Below are positions 5,204-6,630 of a stretch of DNA of 6,630 nucleotides, piece by piece. Both the position numbers and the translations under genes were made by a program. Position 1 is the stretch's first letter; each line of letters opens with the position of its first letter. The DNA lies in contig JAITPE010000245.1 of NCBI GenBank assembly GCA_031289575.1, positions 1 through 6,630 on the forward strand. The letters run 5' to 3'. This DNA is from Spirochaetia bacterium (lineage in GTDB: Bacteria > Spirochaetota > UBA4802 > UBA5550). The notes under the pieces are model-generated. The model made no database searches. It was not told where the DNA came from and worked only from the letters and a program-made list of their open reading frames with translations.

Positions 5204-6208
5204 ATGAGTTTCGCCAATATGGAATACGCGGCATATATTGCAGCGCTCTCTTCGTTAGTTTTTGCCGCGCTTGTCTTTTATCTTTACCTGAAAGGCCGAG
5301 CCGCAAAAAACATATCGGCTATGCTGAGGATGTACCCGTGGAAAAGGCGCATAAAAACAGGATGCCTTCTTCTTGCCTTACCTCTCTTCGCGCTTGCCGC
5401 GCTCGGCCCCACGCGGGGCGAGCGCAGCCGGGAGGTTGAGAACGAAGGCGCCGATGTGCTTATTGCGCTTGATGTCAGCCGCAGCATGAATGCCGGCGAT
5501 GTCGCGGCTACAAGGTTAGAGCGCGCGAAGAACGCCGCACGCTGGATTGCCGATTCCTTGGACGGCGGCCGCATAGGGCTTATAGTTTTTGCGGGCGAGG
5601 CCTTTCTCTTTTGCCCAATGACCGCGGACAGGGGCGCGTTCCTCATGTTTCTTGACGCGGCCGGAACCGATTCGGTGAACCTTCAGGGAACCGATATCGG
5701 CGCTGTCTTCAACGAGGCCCACCGGGTGTTTAAGAAAAAGCCGCAAAATTCAAAGATTCTTGTCCTCATTACCGATGGCGAGGATCATGAAGGGACAGCG
5801 TTTTCGGCCGTTGAAAAGTTCAAGGAGCTTGGAGTGTCGGTTTACTGTGCCGGACTCGGAGAGGATGAAGGCGCTTTTATCGCCGGCGCGGACGGGAACC
5901 CTGTCAAAACAGCAAAGAACGCTTCCTTTCTTAAAAAGCTCGCCGGCGCCGCTGGAGGAAGTTATTTTGACATATCGGAAAGTTTCTCTGGCCTGCGCGC
6001 CGTTATATCGGCCATTGATTCGCATAAAAAAAATCATTACGGTTCGCGGGTGTTAAAGGAACCCATTGAGTATTTCGCGCCGTTTATTTTGCCGCTTATT
6101 TTTCTTCTCGCGCTTGAACTTTTGCTTCCGGAGATAGCAATGACAAGCAATGCCGCGCTTCCGCCGCCGCTCCGGAAATTTTTAAAAAAATACAGGAGCG
6201 CGGAATGA
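5204..6208 (+). CDS. batB: BatB, membrane-anchored vWA-domain protein
   Basis: A 334-aa paralogue of BatA with the same plan: membrane helices at about 8-30 and 51-69, a vWA domain (about 83-275) and a third helix at about 290-308, then a basic, proline-containing tail (PPPLRKFLKKYRSAE). The MIDAS is intact: D90-V-S92-R-S94 in IALDVSRSM, T163 in LQGTDIG, and D191 in LITDGEDHEG. The block GRIGLIVFAGEAFLFCPMT (122-140) is shared with BatA with few changes, so the pair comes from an old duplication that is standard in Bat operons. No TPR is fused to it; the TPR function is supplied by the separate gene downstream. The stop overlaps the batC start in an ATGA arrangement, so the two are probably translationally coupled. 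Confidence 0.93.
   Translation: MSFANMEYAAYIAALSSLVFAALVFYLYLKGRAAKNISAMLRMYPWKRRIKTGCLLLALPLFALAALGPTRGERSREVENEGADVLIALDVSRSMNAGDVAATRLERAKNAARWIADSLDGGRIGLIVFAGEAFLFCPMTADRGAFLMFLDAAGTDSVNLQGTDIGAVFNEAHRVFKKKPQNSKILVLITDGEDHEGTAFSAVEKFKELGVSVYCAGLGEDEGAFIAGADGNPVKTAKNASFLKKLAGAAGGSYFDISESFSGLRAVISAIDSHKKNHYGSRVLKEPIEYFAPFILPLIFLLALELLLPEIAMTSNAALPPPLRKFLKKYRSAE
6194..6198 (+). promoter_or_regulatory. Ribosome binding site of batC inside batB
   Basis: AGGAG, within the last codons of batB, lies 6 bases before ATG 6205 and supports that start for the incomplete batC. Confidence 0.7.
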
Positions 6209-6630
6209 AATACATACTGATTGTACTCTGCATAGCTTTGTGCGCGGGATGGATTGACCCATTCCGCGGCAAGGTATCCAAAGGCAATGAAGCGTACCAT
6301 GATAAACAATATCAGCAAGCCGCGAAAAATTATAATGAGGCCGAGCCCTACGCTCCCAATGACGAGGCGCGGAAAAAACTCGCCTTTAATAAGGCCGCGG
6401 CCGATTACATGAAGGGCGATTACGAGAGCTCCATCGCCCTTTACAACGAGGCTGCGGCCTCTGATGATCCTGAAACCAAGAAGAAGGCCTTTTTTAATAT
6501 GGGCAACGCGTATGTAAAAATAGATAAGAAACAAGAGGCGTTTGAATCTTATATGAACGCGCTAAAGATTGATCCCGGCTATGTCAACGCGAAGAAGAAT
6601 ATAGAGTATCTCCTTAAAAAAGATGAAAAC
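6205..6630 (+). CDS. batC: BatC, exported TPR protein, 3' end cut by window edge
   Basis: The frame opens at ATG 6205, overlaps the batB stop by 4 bases and runs to the window end without a stop, giving 142 visible residues. Residues 1 to about 15 (MKYILIVLCIALCAG) form a signal peptide; a lipoprotein alternative using Cys9 or Cys13 is possible but fits the lipobox poorly. After it, WIDPFRGKVSKGNEAYHDK matches the usual beginning of Bat TPR proteins. Three TPR-like repeats are visible: about 24-57 (GNEAYHDKQYQQAAKNYNEA), 61-90 (AADYMKGDYESSIALYNEA) and 95-128 (FFNMGNAYVKIDKKQEAF, ending in ALKIDPG). It probably scaffolds Bat proteins on the periplasmic side. An acidic or low-complexity tail, or fusion to further domains, cannot be judged here. 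Confidence 0.9.
   Translation, partial: MKYILIVLCIALCAGWIDPFRGKVSKGNEAYHDKQYQQAAKNYNEAEPYAPNDEARKKLAFNKAAADYMKGDYESSIALYNEAAASDDPETKKKAFFNMGNAYVKIDKKQEAFESYMNALKIDPGYVNAKKNIEYLLKKDEN

Noticed and set aside
5258..5271. 14-bp match between batB (5258-5271) and the lipoprotein signal region (18-31)
   Set aside because: Both encode hydrophobic VFAA-type helix residues with shared codon preference, with no sign of a mobile repeat.
6037..6534. Reverse-strand 165-aa open frame opposite batB and batC
   Set aside because: The sense strand encodes clear BatB and TPR sequence here; the antisense product is low-complexity and unrecognisable.

Overview
The window holds most of a Bat (Bacteroides aerotolerance-type) MoxR/vWA operon on the + strand. 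It is preceded by a stand-alone KilA-N domain gene and the tail of a small putative lipoprotein gene. All credible genes point the same way, and I see no RNA gene, IS element or CRISPR array. The signal peptides, envelope vWA proteins and clear Shine-Dalgarno sequences (AGGAGG before batB, AAGGA before the KilA-N gene, AGGAG before batC) suggest a diderm bacterium of moderate GC. Bat operons of this layout occur in Spirochaetota, Bacteroidota, Elusimicrobiota and others. The frequent SD use argues mildly against Bacteroidota, but the phylum cannot be fixed from sequence alone.

Layout: 1-374 is a 5'-truncated small secreted protein, probably a lipoprotein. 375-521 is an AT-rich spacer with duplicated A5T5 blocks and two adjoining small dyads. 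522-1352 is a full-length KilA-N protein whose reading frame contains a perfect, codon-registered 32-bp palindrome at 719-750. 1353-1446 is a spacer ending in a perfect 8-bp inverted repeat whose right arm contains the moxR ribosome binding site. From 1447 onward the genes are tightly packed: moxR (1447-2430), a DUF58 gene (2445-3299), a BatD-like/DUF4381-like membrane protein gene (3301-4218), batA (4202-5194), batB (5204-6208) and batC (6205 to the window end, incomplete).

How the genes work together (family knowledge plus inference): MoxR is a AAA+ ATPase thought to act as a chaperone or remodeller on vWA-domain partners. The DUF58 protein is a soluble vWA-like partner. BatA and BatB are membrane-anchored vWA proteins with intact MIDAS metal sites. 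The 305-aa protein offers an envelope-side Ig-like domain and a cytoplasmic helical domain. BatC is an exported TPR scaffold. The set probably forms an envelope complex linked to stress tolerance; the exact biochemical job of Bat systems is not settled.

The operon itself is a known type. The observations most worth a second look are the palindrome inside the KilA-N gene, the hairpin that could hide the moxR ribosome binding site, and the compositional mosaic of the KilA-N gene.
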